NCBI GenBank assembly: GCA_021802825.1
Contig: JAJZRG010000012.1
Location: 1 to 64,000 of the forward strand
Direction of reading: 5' to 3'
From: Chloroflexota bacterium
GTDB lineage: Bacteria > Chloroflexota > Limnocylindria > Limnocylindrales > CSP1-4
DNA length: 64,000 nucleotides
Shown piece by piece: positions 36,507-44,925 of this stretch. How positions within the stretch are numbered: position 1 is the stretch's first letter; each line of letters begins with the position of its first letter. The notes beneath the pieces are model-generated. The model saw only the letters and a list, made by a program, of their open reading frames with translations. It was not told where the DNA came from and did no database searches. The translations under genes were made by a program, and so were the position numbers.

Positions 36507-37100
36507 TTGGATGATCGGATGACCCGAGGGAGGCTGCTGCTGCGCACGCTGCTGACCGCGTCATTGCTCGCCGCCTGCGGCGGAGGCAGCGCGAGCGGAA
36601 GCGGGAGCACCGAGCCTCCTGCCAGCTTGACCCAGGACGCCTCCGCCCAGAGCACGGCCTCGACCCAATCGGGAGGCGGCAGCAACTTGGCCCTGGACGG
36701 CTGCACGATCGTCACCGCCGCCGACGCCCAGGCCATCTTCGGCATGCCGATGGCGAAGTCGGACGCCGGGACCACGACACCGCAGATCCTGGCGGCGTGC
36801 GTTTGGGACGGCGGGCCCGGCACGGGCACGATGGCGCTGGTCAGCAAGCTCCTGCAGTTCCGGGTGTGGGACGGCTCAGTGTTCTACGCACCCGACTCGT
36901 ACAAGGAGATGCCTGGCTTCGAGAAGATCGATAGCCTCGGCGATGGGGCGTATGCCTACGGAACTGGGTCGTTCGACCTGGTCATCCTGGTCGGCGAGCG
37001 AACGATCAGCCTCGGCGCCAGTGGCTTCCTCCCCAAGGATCGGGACCAGGTGCGGCAGGCGGTGCTCGGCTTGGCCCACGACGTCCTCGGCCGAATCTAG
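36507..37100 (+). CDS. Putative lipoprotein
   Basis: This 197-residue lipoprotein has the lipobox LLAAC near residues 19-23, followed by a Gly/Ser/Thr-rich spacer. The C-terminal domain begins at CTIVTAADAQAIFG, a pattern seen in DUF3558-like lipoproteins. TTG 36507 is chosen because GGAGGTGA lies about 5 bp upstream; ATG 36519 is the alternative. It closes the surface-protein operon that begins at 32146. Confidence 0.78.
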   Translation: MDDRMTRGRLLLRTLLTASLLAACGGGSASGSGSTEPPASLTQDASAQSTASTQSGGGSNLALDGCTIVTAADAQAIFGMPMAKSDAGTTTPQILAACVWDGGPGTGTMALVSKLLQFRVWDGSVFYAPDSYKEMPGFEKIDSLGDGAYAYGTGSFDLVILVGERTISLGASGFLPKDRDQVRQAVLGLAHDVLGRI

Positions 37101-37345
37101 GACACCCCACGGCTTCACGGCGTCCCCTCCTGCGCCCCTCCTCAGGCGCGAACCGGCGCCAGCCAGCAGCCGCGCCTCGCCGATCCCGGCCTCGCCGGCG
37201 AGGCGCAGCGACGCCCCACAGCCGCCCCGTGCCTCGGTCGCCCGGCACGCGGGCAGGCGGAGGAGGTCGTCCTCGTCCGAGGAGGATCGGGCACAGGGTG
37301 GGCGCGCCCGTGGCCCATGGGCCAAATCTAGTCCGATCACCGGAC
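37101..37345. other. Intergenic leader before DUF4242 operon 2
   Basis: No gene is seen. The segment is rich in Arg/Pro-coding frames on both strands. It leads to the operator at 37346-37373 and the DUF4242 gene at 37441. Confidence 0.35.
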
Positions 37346-37373
37346 AGTGCATCGGTCACCTGACCGATGCACT
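37346..37373. promoter_or_regulatory. Operator of LAL regulator 2, site 1
   Basis: AGTGCATCGGTCA and TGACCGATGCACT form a perfect 13-bp-arm repeat with a 2-bp centre. Its core GCATCGGTC-N4-GACCGATGC recurs upstream of LAL regulator 2 (41037-41058), 3.7 kb away. The shared site indicates one regulator controlling both, most simply LAL regulator 2. It lies 68 bp before the DUF4242 start. Confidence 0.7.
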
Positions 37374-37440
37374 CGCGGCGTCGTCGGCCGAACGTCGTGT
37401 CGAGCGCACCTGCGCAGCGATCGATGCTCTGGAGGCAAGC

Positions 37441-37689
37441 ATGGCGAAGTTCATGGACGTCCACACCGGCTTCTACGGGGTGACCGCCCAGCAGCTCCAG
37501 GAGGCCCACGAGAGCGACCTGGCGATCCAGGGCGACGAGGGCGTCGTGTTCGAGCGGGCCTGGCTGGATCCCGGGGCCGGCAAGGTCTTCTGCCTCGCGA
37601 CGGGGCCGTCGAAGGAGGCCGTGATGCGCACCCACGAGCGTGCCGGCCACCCGACGGCCGAGGTCTACGAGCTCCTGGTGGAGGTGTGA
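37441..37689 (+). CDS. DUF4242-family protein 2
   Basis: This 82-residue protein is a close match to the short SCO4226-like DUF4242 type. It contains VHTGFYGVTAQQLQEAHESD, VVFERAWLDPGAGKVFCLATG and HERAGHPTAEVYEL. The His, Glu and Cys residues are compatible with metal binding, but the biological role is unknown. ATG 37441 has GGAGG 6 bp upstream. It follows the palindromic operator shared with LAL regulator 2. The next gene starts on its stop codon, so the two are coupled. Confidence 0.85.
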   Translation: MAKFMDVHTGFYGVTAQQLQEAHESDLAIQGDEGVVFERAWLDPGAGKVFCLATGPSKEAVMRTHERAGHPTAEVYELLVEV

Positions 37690-38000
37690 TGATGCGTCGA
37701 CGACTCCTGGCCGCCGCGTCCGCGGTGGCCCTCGCGATCGGGGTGGCTGCGCCCGTGGCCGCCGCCGGAAGCCCGACCTGCAGCGAGCTGTTCGGCTACC
37801 CGCACGGCTACCACGTCGTGGCCGACTACGTGACCGGGATCGGCAGCGAGCTGCTCGGCGGCCCCGGCATCGACTGGCCGCCGACGGGCGTGAACGCCGC
37901 GGGGGGCGCTGCCCACCCGGGCGGGCCATACCACGGCGGGGTGATCGCGCCCGGCGCCTCGTTCTGCACCGACTCGAACTCGCCGGGCGCGCACCTCTAG
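37689..38000 (+). CDS. Small secreted protein coupled to DUF4242 gene
   Basis: This 103-residue exported protein has the signal peptide MMRRRLLAAASAVALAIGVAAPVAA. The mature part contains two Cys and a Gly/His-rich stretch (AAHPGGPYHGG). ATG 37689 shares one base with the DUF4242 stop (TGATG), and ATG 37692 is also possible. No family is recognised. It probably acts outside the cell under the same control as DUF4242 protein 2. Confidence 0.7.
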   Translation: MMRRRLLAAASAVALAIGVAAPVAAAGSPTCSELFGYPHGYHVVADYVTGIGSELLGGPGIDWPPTGVNAAGGAAHPGGPYHGGVIAPGASFCTDSNSPGAHL

Positions 38001-38018
38001 GCGGCTCGCGAACCGGTT

Positions 38019-38048
38019 GGCCGGCCCGCCCTCGTGGGTGGGCCGGCC
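38019..38048. terminator. Bidirectional terminator hairpin
   Basis: GGCCGGCCCGCCC (38019-38031), loop TCGT, and GGGTGGGCCGGCC (38036-38048) pair over 13 bp with one G-T wobble. It lies between convergent genes ending at 38000 and 38069. No strong T-run follows, as is usual in very GC-rich genomes. Confidence 0.7.
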
Positions 38049-38068
38049 GATTCGCGCCTCCGCCTATG

Positions 38069-41005
38069 TCAGCGGGCGGCCAGCGCGCCGCCGGAGACCG
38101 CGTCCCCGCCCGGCGAGGAAGGCGCCGCCGTCGCGACCGTCGCGACCCAGGCGGCGATCTCGGCTCGCCGCGCGGCGCCAAGCTTGGCCAGGATGTGCTC
38201 GACGTGGGCGCTGACGGTCTTGGGTGAGACGAACAGGGCTTCGGCGATCGCGGTGTTGGTGAGGCCTGCCGCGATGTGGCGGGCGACCTCGAACTCGCGG
38301 ACGGTGAGCGGATGCCACGGCTCCTGCTCGGCGCCGCGTCCACGCGCCGCGCGCTCCAGCTCGGCCACCCGGGTCAGCAGGGGCTGGCTCCGAAGCCCGG
38401 CGGCTGTGTCGCGCGCCGCGCCGAGGATGGGCAGTGCCGCCGCGTAGCGGCCGGCGCGCAGCAGGCAGGCCGCCAGGTCGAGCCGGGCCCACGTGGCCTC
38501 CCAGGCCCTGACGCGGGCATCCCAGCCGGCGACGGCTCGCTCGAGCGCCGAGCGGGCTGCGACGGTCGCGCCGGTTGACAGCCGAAGGAGGCCCTCGGCG
38601 TGGTCGAGCGCGGGAGCGGCAATCGCCCAGCCTTCGATCAGGGGCCGCACTCCAACGAGCCAACGCTCCGCGGCCTCGGGGCGGCGGTCGGCGAGGGCCG
38701 CCCGCACCGCCGTGACAACGAACGGCACGAGGTGCGCCCGCTCGCCGCTCGGGGCCGCAAGCTCCACAGCCTCCCAGCAGTGGTCCAGGGCGCGGCCCGG
38801 ATCACCGGCGACCAGAGCCGTCTCCGCGAGGCCCCAGAGCGGGGGCAGGACCAGGTCCACCTCGCCGCTCGGGCGACCGACGGCCAGGCAGGCATCCAGC
38901 AGCGTTCGGGCCCGATCGACCTCGCCCCGCCCGAAGGCGACGAAGGCGAGCGCGGCCCGGGAGCCCATCGTCCCGCGGCGACTTCCGCGCTGGACGAGCT
39001 CGAGCTCGGCCGCGGCCACGGCCTCGTCCCACCGCCCGTCGGCCCAGGCCACGAGCGCGGAGGTCGCGGCCAGGACGTGGCGGCAGTAGGACTGCTGGAT
39101 CTCGTCGGCGTAGCGGATGCCCTCCTCGATCCCGACGCGACACGCGGCGTGCTCCATCACCCGGAAGGCGACGTCGGCCGCCACGCGATAGGCCGTGACC
39201 GCGGTGCTCTCCATCTTGGCCTCGCGGGCCTCGCGGGCGATGGCCAGCATCTGTGGGAGCCCCACTTCGGGCCGCCCGGCGAGGATGTCGGCCTGGGCGA
39301 GCATGTAGTCGATGTCGAGCTCGCAGTTGCGCAGGGTCGCCGCGTCGAGCCCACCCTGGCGGACGAGGCGTCGGGATTCCTCGAACAGCGCACGGGCCTC
39401 CGGTAGCCGGACGGCATCGAGCTCCATGATGGCCTGCATGAGCCGAACCTCGGCGAGCGCCTCCGCGCGGGATGGCGACACTGGCAGGGCCAGGAGCTCG
39501 GCCTCCGCCCGGTCGAGGAGGGCCGCTCGTTCGCTGCGCGGCCGCACGTCGCGCCGGGCGTTGCTCGCGAGGGGAAGGAGCTGCCAGGCTGCCTCCAACA
39601 GTCGCCCGGCCTCCAGGAAGTACTGCCGGGCGAGGGTGGCGGTCTGCTCGATCAGCGCCACGTCATCCACGGCTAGGGCGGCCTCGCAGTACTCGCCGTA
39701 GAGGTCCCCGAGCTCGCTCGCCGACAGGCCGGCCGGCAGGTTCGCGACGGCCCGCCGGTAGAGCTCGGCAGCCTCATAGCGGCTCGAGATCGCGCCGGCC
39801 GCTCGGGCGCCGGACAGGGCCGTCCGGTAGGCCTGCTCGCGAAGCCCGGCCCGCTCGAAGTGGAGCGAGGCGTGGATCTCGGAGGCGCCGACAAGCGAGG
39901 CGCCGAACTCGGCAGCGCGGGCGTGCAGCCGGCGCAGGTCGCTCGCCGGCACGCTGTCGTACAGGGCATCCCTGAGCAACTGATGCCGGAAGTCGTAGAA
40001 GCCCCGGTCGACGTGCTCGAAGGGGTAGAGGATCGAAGCCTTGACGAGTTCCTCGAGCGGTGCGTCGAGGTCCGCGAGCTGACGGTCCATGATGCCGGCC
40101 AGCACCTCGGGCACGAAGCACCGGCCCATGACCGCGCCGGCTCGCGCGACGGCCTGGGCTTTCGGGCTGAGGCGGGCTACCCGCGCGAGGACCGCGTCCT
40201 CGATCGTCGAGGGCACGGCGGCGTCGCGGATGAGGCGGCCATCGGTGTCCGCGGCCTCGTCCAGCGCGCTCAGCAGCTCCTCGATGTGGAGCGGGATGCC
40301 GTTGGTCCGCTCGTGGACCGCCTGCGCGACCTCGCGCGGCGCCGGCAGGCCGGTCCCGAGCAGCAGGGTCGTGACAAGCGCCGTCTCGTCCGGCGACAGC
40401 CGCTCGAGCCGAACCTCCTGGGCCAGGCGCTGGGACAGCAGGCGGGCGCGCCACTCGCGGTGGATCGTCCCGGCGGGCAGGTCGTCGAGGCGATACGTCC
40501 CGAGCAGGAGGAGCGGCCGCTCGGCGGCGCCACGGGCCAGCTCGCTCACGACCTCCAGGCTGAGCTCGTCTGCCCACTGGAGATCCTCGAACGCCAGCAG
40601 GGTCGGATGATCGGCGGCGGCCAGAATCCGGTCCGCAATCTCCAGCACCAGCAGCCGACGCGACCCCAGCGAATCGAAACCGCGGCCTCCGCGGACCTGG
40701 AGCAGCTCCGGTCCGAGATCGCCGAACTCCTCGGCACGCATCGAGCGGGCGAGGTCGAGCACCGAGGCGAGCGGGACGAGCGCGTCCTGGGGTGACAGGT
40801 CGCCCTTGGCCCGCCGGAAGCCGAGCCCGCGCGCCTTCTGGATCACGGCCTGGAGCATCCGGCTCTTGCCGATCCCCGGCTCGCCGGCGAGGAGGATCAG
40901 GCCGCCACGTCCGCTTGCAGCCTCGCCGATACGCCGGTCGGCAAGGGCCAGGAGGTCGTCGCGACCGACGAGGAGCGGGCTCTGGATGAGTCGGGACGCG
41001 CTCAT
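38069..41005 (-). CDS. LuxR-family ATPase (LAL) transcriptional regulator 2
   Basis: This 978-residue regulator has the same plan as regulator 1. Walker A GEPGIGKS is at 41-48, followed by a Walker B region (LLAFEDLQWADELSLEV). A long TPR-like region comes next. The C-terminal LuxR helix-turn-helix contains LTVREFEVARHIAAGLTNTAI. ATG 41005 is preferred; the frame extends to 41077, but that would translate through the operator at 41037-41058. Its operator matches the one at 37346-37373, so it probably controls itself and the DUF4242 operon 2. The two genes converge on the terminator at 38019. Confidence 0.92.
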   Translation of the reverse strand: MSASRLIQSPLLVGRDDLLALADRRIGEAASGRGGLILLAGEPGIGKSRMLQAVIQKARGLGFRRAKGDLSPQDALVPLASVLDLARSMRAEEFGDLGPELLQVRGGRGFDSLGSRRLLVLEIADRILAAADHPTLLAFEDLQWADELSLEVVSELARGAAERPLLLLGTYRLDDLPAGTIHREWRARLLSQRLAQEVRLERLSPDETALVTTLLLGTGLPAPREVAQAVHERTNGIPLHIEELLSALDEAADTDGRLIRDAAVPSTIEDAVLARVARLSPKAQAVARAGAVMGRCFVPEVLAGIMDRQLADLDAPLEELVKASILYPFEHVDRGFYDFRHQLLRDALYDSVPASDLRRLHARAAEFGASLVGASEIHASLHFERAGLREQAYRTALSGARAAGAISSRYEAAELYRRAVANLPAGLSASELGDLYGEYCEAALAVDDVALIEQTATLARQYFLEAGRLLEAAWQLLPLASNARRDVRPRSERAALLDRAEAELLALPVSPSRAEALAEVRLMQAIMELDAVRLPEARALFEESRRLVRQGGLDAATLRNCELDIDYMLAQADILAGRPEVGLPQMLAIAREAREAKMESTAVTAYRVAADVAFRVMEHAACRVGIEEGIRYADEIQQSYCRHVLAATSALVAWADGRWDEAVAAAELELVQRGSRRGTMGSRAALAFVAFGRGEVDRARTLLDACLAVGRPSGEVDLVLPPLWGLAETALVAGDPGRALDHCWEAVELAAPSGERAHLVPFVVTAVRAALADRRPEAAERWLVGVRPLIEGWAIAAPALDHAEGLLRLSTGATVAARSALERAVAGWDARVRAWEATWARLDLAACLLRAGRYAAALPILGAARDTAAGLRSQPLLTRVAELERAARGRGAEQEPWHPLTVREFEVARHIAAGLTNTAIAEALFVSPKTVSAHVEHILAKLGAARRAEIAAWVATVATAAPSSPGGDAVSGGALAAR

Positions 41006-41036
41006 GCCAGCAAGTTTACGGCTGTCGCCATGTCGG

Positions 41037-41058
41037 GCATCGGTCGAATGACCGATGT
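41037..41058. promoter_or_regulatory. Operator of LAL regulator 2, site 2 (autoregulatory)
   Basis: GCATCGGTC, spacer GAAT, GACCGATGT. The half-sites are identical to site 1 (37349-37370) apart from the last base. It lies 32 bp before the regulator's ATG and 73 bp before the divergent FG-GAP gene, so it may serve both. Confidence 0.7.
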
Positions 41059-41130
41059 TCGCACCGGGTCCGTGCACGCATAGTGCCGACAGTAAGCGCC
41101 ACCCCCCGTCGACCCACGGAGGCTTGCCCG

Positions 41131-43578
41131 ATGCGCCCGACGTCCCGAGCCGCGATCGCGCTGGCTCTCAGCCTGATCGCCGGCATGGCACCGCCGCTCG
41201 TCGGCCTCTCGAGGGCCGCCGTAGCGAGTGCGACGCTGACCTCCTCGACTGGCAACGGCCTCGACACCTTCGGGAAGTCCGTCGCCGCCTCCGGCGACAT
41301 CGTCGCCGTCGGCGCGCCGCATCATGATGCCGGTGGCGACGTCAACAGCGACGAGGGCGCCGTCTTCGTGTACCAGCGCGGGCCGTCCGGCTGGGCGAGT
41401 GGCACCGAGATCGCGCAGCTGACCGCGTCGGACGCGCAGGTCAGGGACCAGCTCGGCTGGGCGGTCGCGATCTCCGGCGACGTCATCGCAGCGTCGGCCA
41501 TCCGCGCCAACGGCGGCGCGGGCGCCGTATACGTCTTCGTCAAGCCGGCCGGTGGCTGGACGTCGATGACCGAGACGGCCTACCTGCGCAGTTCCACGGG
41601 CGACTACCTCGACCTTGGCTGGTCCATCGCCATGTCCGGGTCGATGATCGTGGCCGGGGCTCCCAGCTATGACGTCGGCCTGAAGGACGACGCGGGGGCC
41701 GCCCTAGTGTTCGAGGAGCCGGCATCCGGATGGGGCCCGCGGTCGGCCGGGGACATTACGGAAACGGCCTTCCTGTCCCTCTCGACGCCACAGGCGCACG
41801 GCCAGTTCGGCGCCTCCGTGTCGGCTTCGGGCGGCACCATCGTCGTCGGCTCGCCGGGCGAGGGTCCGTATTCCGGCGCGGCGTACGTCTATCAGGCGGA
41901 CCTGACGATCGGGTGGGAGACGCTCACCCTGATGGCCAGGCTGGCGGCCTCGGACGGCGACTCGAACGATGCGTTCGGCTACTCCGTCGCCGTTCGCGGG
42001 CGACTCGTGGCTATTGGGGCGCCGTGCGACGACGATCTCGACGGGACGACCTGCTCCGGCGCGGCGGGCGAGCACAGCTGGGGCTCGGTGTACGTCTTCC
42101 GCGAGCCCTTCACGGGCTGGGCCTCCACCACCCAGCTCGCGCGTCTCCATGCAGCGACGCCGCACGCCTTCGAGAGCCTCGGCTTCTCGGTCGCGATCAC
42201 CGACGACGGGATCTACGCGGGTGCCCCTGGCTGGCCCACGGGCTCGAGCTCCAGCGGGCGCGTCTACCGGTTCGTCCAGCCGTCCGGCGGCTGGAGCGAC
42301 ACGACCGAGGCGAGCCTCGAGTACCAGGCGCGGGAACGCTTCGGCAAGGCGCTCGCGGGCGTGGGACACACGCTCGCGATCGCCGACTCGAGCGGCCTGC
42401 GTGGCGGCACCGTGACGGTCGAGGTCACCGACGAGACCGCGCCGGTGACGAGCATCGAGCTGACCCCCGAGACGCCCGACGGGTCTGTGGGCTGGTACGC
42501 CACCTCGCCCACGATCCGGGTCACGGCCTCGGATCCCGGCGGCAGCGGCGTTGCCGGCCTGCGCTGCACGGTCGACCCGGCGGTCGCGCCCTCGACCTTC
42601 GGCGACTTCCCGGCCAGCTGCCCCTTCGCCGATCCTGGCGACATCCTGGCAGTCGACGGTGCCCACACGGTGTATGCAGCCAGCATCGACGCTGCCGGGA
42701 ACGCTTCGGACGTCGTGAGCGCGACCGTCTCGTTTGATGGCGCCGCCCCGGTCACGACCATTTCCCTGACGCCGGAGGCGCCCGACGGCACGAACGGCTG
42801 GTACACCCAGCCCGTCTCGGCCGCCGTGTCGGCCACCGATGCCGGATCGGGCGTCGCCGAGACCCGCTGCGCCCTCGACCCCGCCGCGATGCCGACTAGC
42901 TTCGACGACCTCGCGGCGGGCTGCCCGTTCCTCGGCACGGGCGCCCCGATCTCCGGTGACGGCATCCACGTTCTGTACGCCGCGTCGCGCGACAGCGCAG
43001 GCCTGCTCGATCCGCCGGTCGGGCGGACGATCCGGGTCGACGGCACGGACCCGCAGCTGTCCTGCCGCCAGGCCGCCTTCGTCCTCGGCGGGACCGGCTC
43101 AGTCGTCGCCGACGTGTCGGATGCCAGCTCGGGTCCGGCCTCGGCCACCGCCTCCGCTGGCGCGGACACGAGCTCGGTCGGCGCCAGGTCGGTCTCGCTC
43201 ACGGCCTGGGACCTCGCCGGGAACAGCGCGACGGCGACGTGCCCGTACGTCGTGGGCTATGACGTCGTCGGGCCCATTGGCCTGAAGTCCGCGTATCGGG
43301 CCGGTTCGGTCGTCCCGGTCCGGATCGGCCTCGCCGCCGCGAGCGGCGCCCGGATCTCCGATGCCAGCGCGGCGACGGTCGCCGGGGCCTGCGGCGTCCG
43401 CGCAGCGGTTCGCGGCGGGGCCTGGGCGTGCGCGACCTATGACGCCAGGACGGACGAGTTCGTCGTCGCGCTGCGGAGCTCGCGGGCGCAGGCCCTCGGA
43501 CCGGCGACGCTCGTCGTCGAGGTCCGGGAGGGTGAGGTCGTGGTCAACACCCTGGAGGCAACGATCACCTTCCGCTGA
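41131..43578 (+). CDS. Secreted FG-GAP (integrin-like) repeat protein
   Basis: This 815-residue exported protein has the signal peptide MRPTSRAAIALALSLIAGMA. About six FG-GAP-like blades cover residues 30-430; each has a GxSVA.SGD.I..GAP pattern (for example FGKSVAASGDIVAVGAP). They form an integrin-alpha-like beta-propeller. Two Ig-like modules follow, each starting PVTSIELTPE or PVTTISLTPE and containing a CxxDP segment. A C-terminal beta domain ends the protein. ATG 41131 has GGAGG about 9 bp upstream. It is divergent from LAL regulator 2 and near its operator. It has no anchor motif. Confidence 0.82.
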   Translation: MRPTSRAAIALALSLIAGMAPPLVGLSRAAVASATLTSSTGNGLDTFGKSVAASGDIVAVGAPHHDAGGDVNSDEGAVFVYQRGPSGWASGTEIAQLTASDAQVRDQLGWAVAISGDVIAASAIRANGGAGAVYVFVKPAGGWTSMTETAYLRSSTGDYLDLGWSIAMSGSMIVAGAPSYDVGLKDDAGAALVFEEPASGWGPRSAGDITETAFLSLSTPQAHGQFGASVSASGGTIVVGSPGEGPYSGAAYVYQADLTIGWETLTLMARLAASDGDSNDAFGYSVAVRGRLVAIGAPCDDDLDGTTCSGAAGEHSWGSVYVFREPFTGWASTTQLARLHAATPHAFESLGFSVAITDDGIYAGAPGWPTGSSSSGRVYRFVQPSGGWSDTTEASLEYQARERFGKALAGVGHTLAIADSSGLRGGTVTVEVTDETAPVTSIELTPETPDGSVGWYATSPTIRVTASDPGGSGVAGLRCTVDPAVAPSTFGDFPASCPFADPGDILAVDGAHTVYAASIDAAGNASDVVSATVSFDGAAPVTTISLTPEAPDGTNGWYTQPVSAAVSATDAGSGVAETRCALDPAAMPTSFDDLAAGCPFLGTGAPISGDGIHVLYAASRDSAGLLDPPVGRTIRVDGTDPQLSCRQAAFVLGGTGSVVADVSDASSGPASATASAGADTSSVGARSVSLTAWDLAGNSATATCPYVVGYDVVGPIGLKSAYRAGSVVPVRIGLAAASGARISDASAATVAGACGVRAAVRGGAWACATYDARTDEFVVALRSSRAQALGPATLVVEVREGEVVVNTLEATITFR

Positions 43579-43762
43579 GGCCGCACCCACCTCCTCGCAG
43601 TACGGCGCGACAAGGGCAACCGCGCCGAAGTCGTGGCAGCCTCAACCGGTCGCTTCAGACGCGGGAAGGCGGCGCAGAGGCGGCCGACGGTCTCGAGCGT
43701 GACCCGCGCCGCTTGGTCGTCCGCCCAGGGTGCGCGCTCCGCAATCGGCTCCTGCGCAATGA

Positions 43763-43794
43763 TGTGGACACATCGCTGTGGTAGTGTGGCCACA
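43763..43794. promoter_or_regulatory. Twin operator of toxin-antitoxin module 1
   Basis: TGTGGACACA (43763-43772) and the perfect palindrome TGTGGCCACA (43785-43794) differ at one base and are spaced 22 bp centre to centre, two helical turns. The second touches the antitoxin ATG. This fits cooperative autorepression by the antitoxin. Confidence 0.6.
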
Positions 43795-44054
43795 TGGCAG
43801 ACGTCGGGATCCGCGAGCTGAAGCAGCGCCTCTCGGAGTACCTGGACCGCGCGGAGCGGGGAGAGGTCCTGCGCGTCACCGACCGCGGCCGGCCGAAGGC
43901 GGTGCTCGGGCCGGTGCCGGGCCGCGCGCGCATCGACGACGGCATCCGCGCCGGATGGATAGCGCCCGGCACGGGCTCGCCGCTCGGCCCGGCCCGCCGG
44001 TCGAGGGCCGCGCGGCGGGTGCTCGACGTGCTGGCCGAGGACCGCGGCGAGTGA
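43794..44054 (+). CDS. Phd/YefM-family antitoxin
   Basis: This 86-residue antitoxin has the Phd/YefM fold: VGIRELKQRLSEYLDRAERGEVLRVTDRGRPKAVL is diagnostic. The basic C-terminus (RRSRAARRVLDVLAEDRG) would bind the toxin. Its stop overlaps the GTG start of the PIN toxin by 4 bp (GTGA). It is probably an autorepressor acting on the twin TGTGG boxes upstream. Confidence 0.9.
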   Translation: MADVGIRELKQRLSEYLDRAERGEVLRVTDRGRPKAVLGPVPGRARIDDGIRAGWIAPGTGSPLGPARRSRAARRVLDVLAEDRGE

Positions 44055-44455
44055 GCGCCTACGTCGACTCGAGCGCCCTGCTCAAGCGCTACGTGGACGA
44101 GGCCGACTCGGCCGCCGCGGACGCGATGCTGCGGGGCGACCCCGCGCTCCTGACGGCCCGGCACACGGTCGTCGAGGTCCGCCGCAACCTCGCCCGCCTG
44201 TTCTCGGGACGGGACCTCGTCGCCGCGCGGGCAGCGTTCGCCGACGACCTGCGATCCATCTCGATCATTGAACTCGACGAGGCGACCTGCGAATCGGCGG
44301 CCTCGATCGCGGAGGCGACCGGCGTACGCACCCTCGACGCCCTCCACCTCGCGGCCGCGCAGCGGATCCACGAGCCGGGGGCAAGCTTCCTGACGTTCGA
44401 CCTGCGCCAGGCGCAGGCCGCTCGCGCGCTCGGCCTGACGGTCGTGACCGCCTGA
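44051..44455 (+). CDS. vapC: PIN-domain ribonuclease toxin (VapC-like)
   Basis: This 134-residue PIN-domain toxin has the acidic metal-binding residues in place: YVDSSALLKRY near the start, E in VVEVRRNLARL, TLDALHLAAA and LTFDLRQAQAA near the end. VapC-type PIN toxins cleave tRNA or rRNA. GTG 44051 is chosen for the 4-bp overlap with the antitoxin; the frame open to 43778 belongs to the antitoxin region. The gene appears intact. Confidence 0.9.
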   Translation: MSAYVDSSALLKRYVDEADSAAADAMLRGDPALLTARHTVVEVRRNLARLFSGRDLVAARAAFADDLRSISIIELDEATCESAASIAEATGVRTLDALHLAAAQRIHEPGASFLTFDLRQAQAARALGLTVVTA

Positions 44456-44580
44456 CCCGCGCGAGCGGCCGGGCGAGAAGCCGGCCCCCCGGGGGCTCCG
44501 CTGTCGGGATAGACCCGGGATCAGCCGGCGACGCCCTCGGCCGAGCATGCCGCCGGAGCCAGCCGGATCCGCTCCACGCT

Positions 44581-44618
44581 GAGGTCGGTCGGGGAGGGCC
44601 AATCCCTCTCGCCCCGAC
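44581..44618. repeat. Imperfect hairpin repeat, related to 45408 and 48379 elements
   Basis: This element begins with GAGGTCGGT and ends in CCCTCTCGCCCCGAC. The layout GAGGTCGGT-GG-rich-CTCTCGCCC-GACC is shared in part with the 45408-45458 element. GGTCG and CGACC can pair at the base of a stem. It lies just before toxin-antitoxin module 2. Confidence 0.4.
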
Positions 44619-44668
44619 CCGATCCCAAGAGACATCGAAGCCAGCTGTCATTCGCACGTGCGTGTTGT

Positions 44669-44680
44669 GCATCATGATGC
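44669..44680. promoter_or_regulatory. Operator-like palindrome of toxin-antitoxin module 2
   Basis: GCATCATGATGC is a perfect 12-bp palindrome ending 12 bp before the antitoxin ATG. A further partial copy, GATGATGCCGTCATGAC, overlaps the start. Ribbon-helix-helix antitoxins commonly repress through such tandem sites. Confidence 0.5.
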
Positions 44681-44692
44681 GATGATGCCGTC

Positions 44693-44914
44693 ATGACGAA
44701 GGTGCGCACGACCCTGACGATCGATCCCGAGGTGCTCCGCGCGGTGAAGGTCCGTGCCGCCCGGCTGGGAAAGGGCGATAGTGACGTGATCGAGGAGGCC
44801 CTGCGCCGCGATCTGGGTCTCGATCTCCTCGACCGCCTCTGGGCCGCCACCGACCTCGACGAGGACGCGGCGCTCATGCTCGCCGTCGAGGCCCAGCACC
44901 GGACACGCGGCTGA
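44693..44914 (+). CDS. Ribbon-helix-helix antitoxin
   Basis: This 73-residue antitoxin begins with the strand and helices of the RHH fold (RTTLTIDPEVLRAVKVRAARLGKGDSDVIEEAL). A C-terminal acidic segment (ATDLDEDAALMLAVEAQ) should wrap the toxin. It sits 11 bp before a PIN toxin in the same direction. The start is ATG 44693. Confidence 0.82.
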   Translation: MTKVRTTLTIDPEVLRAVKVRAARLGKGDSDVIEEALRRDLGLDLLDRLWAATDLDEDAALMLAVEAQHRTRG

Positions 44915-44925
44915 CCCGCTCACCG

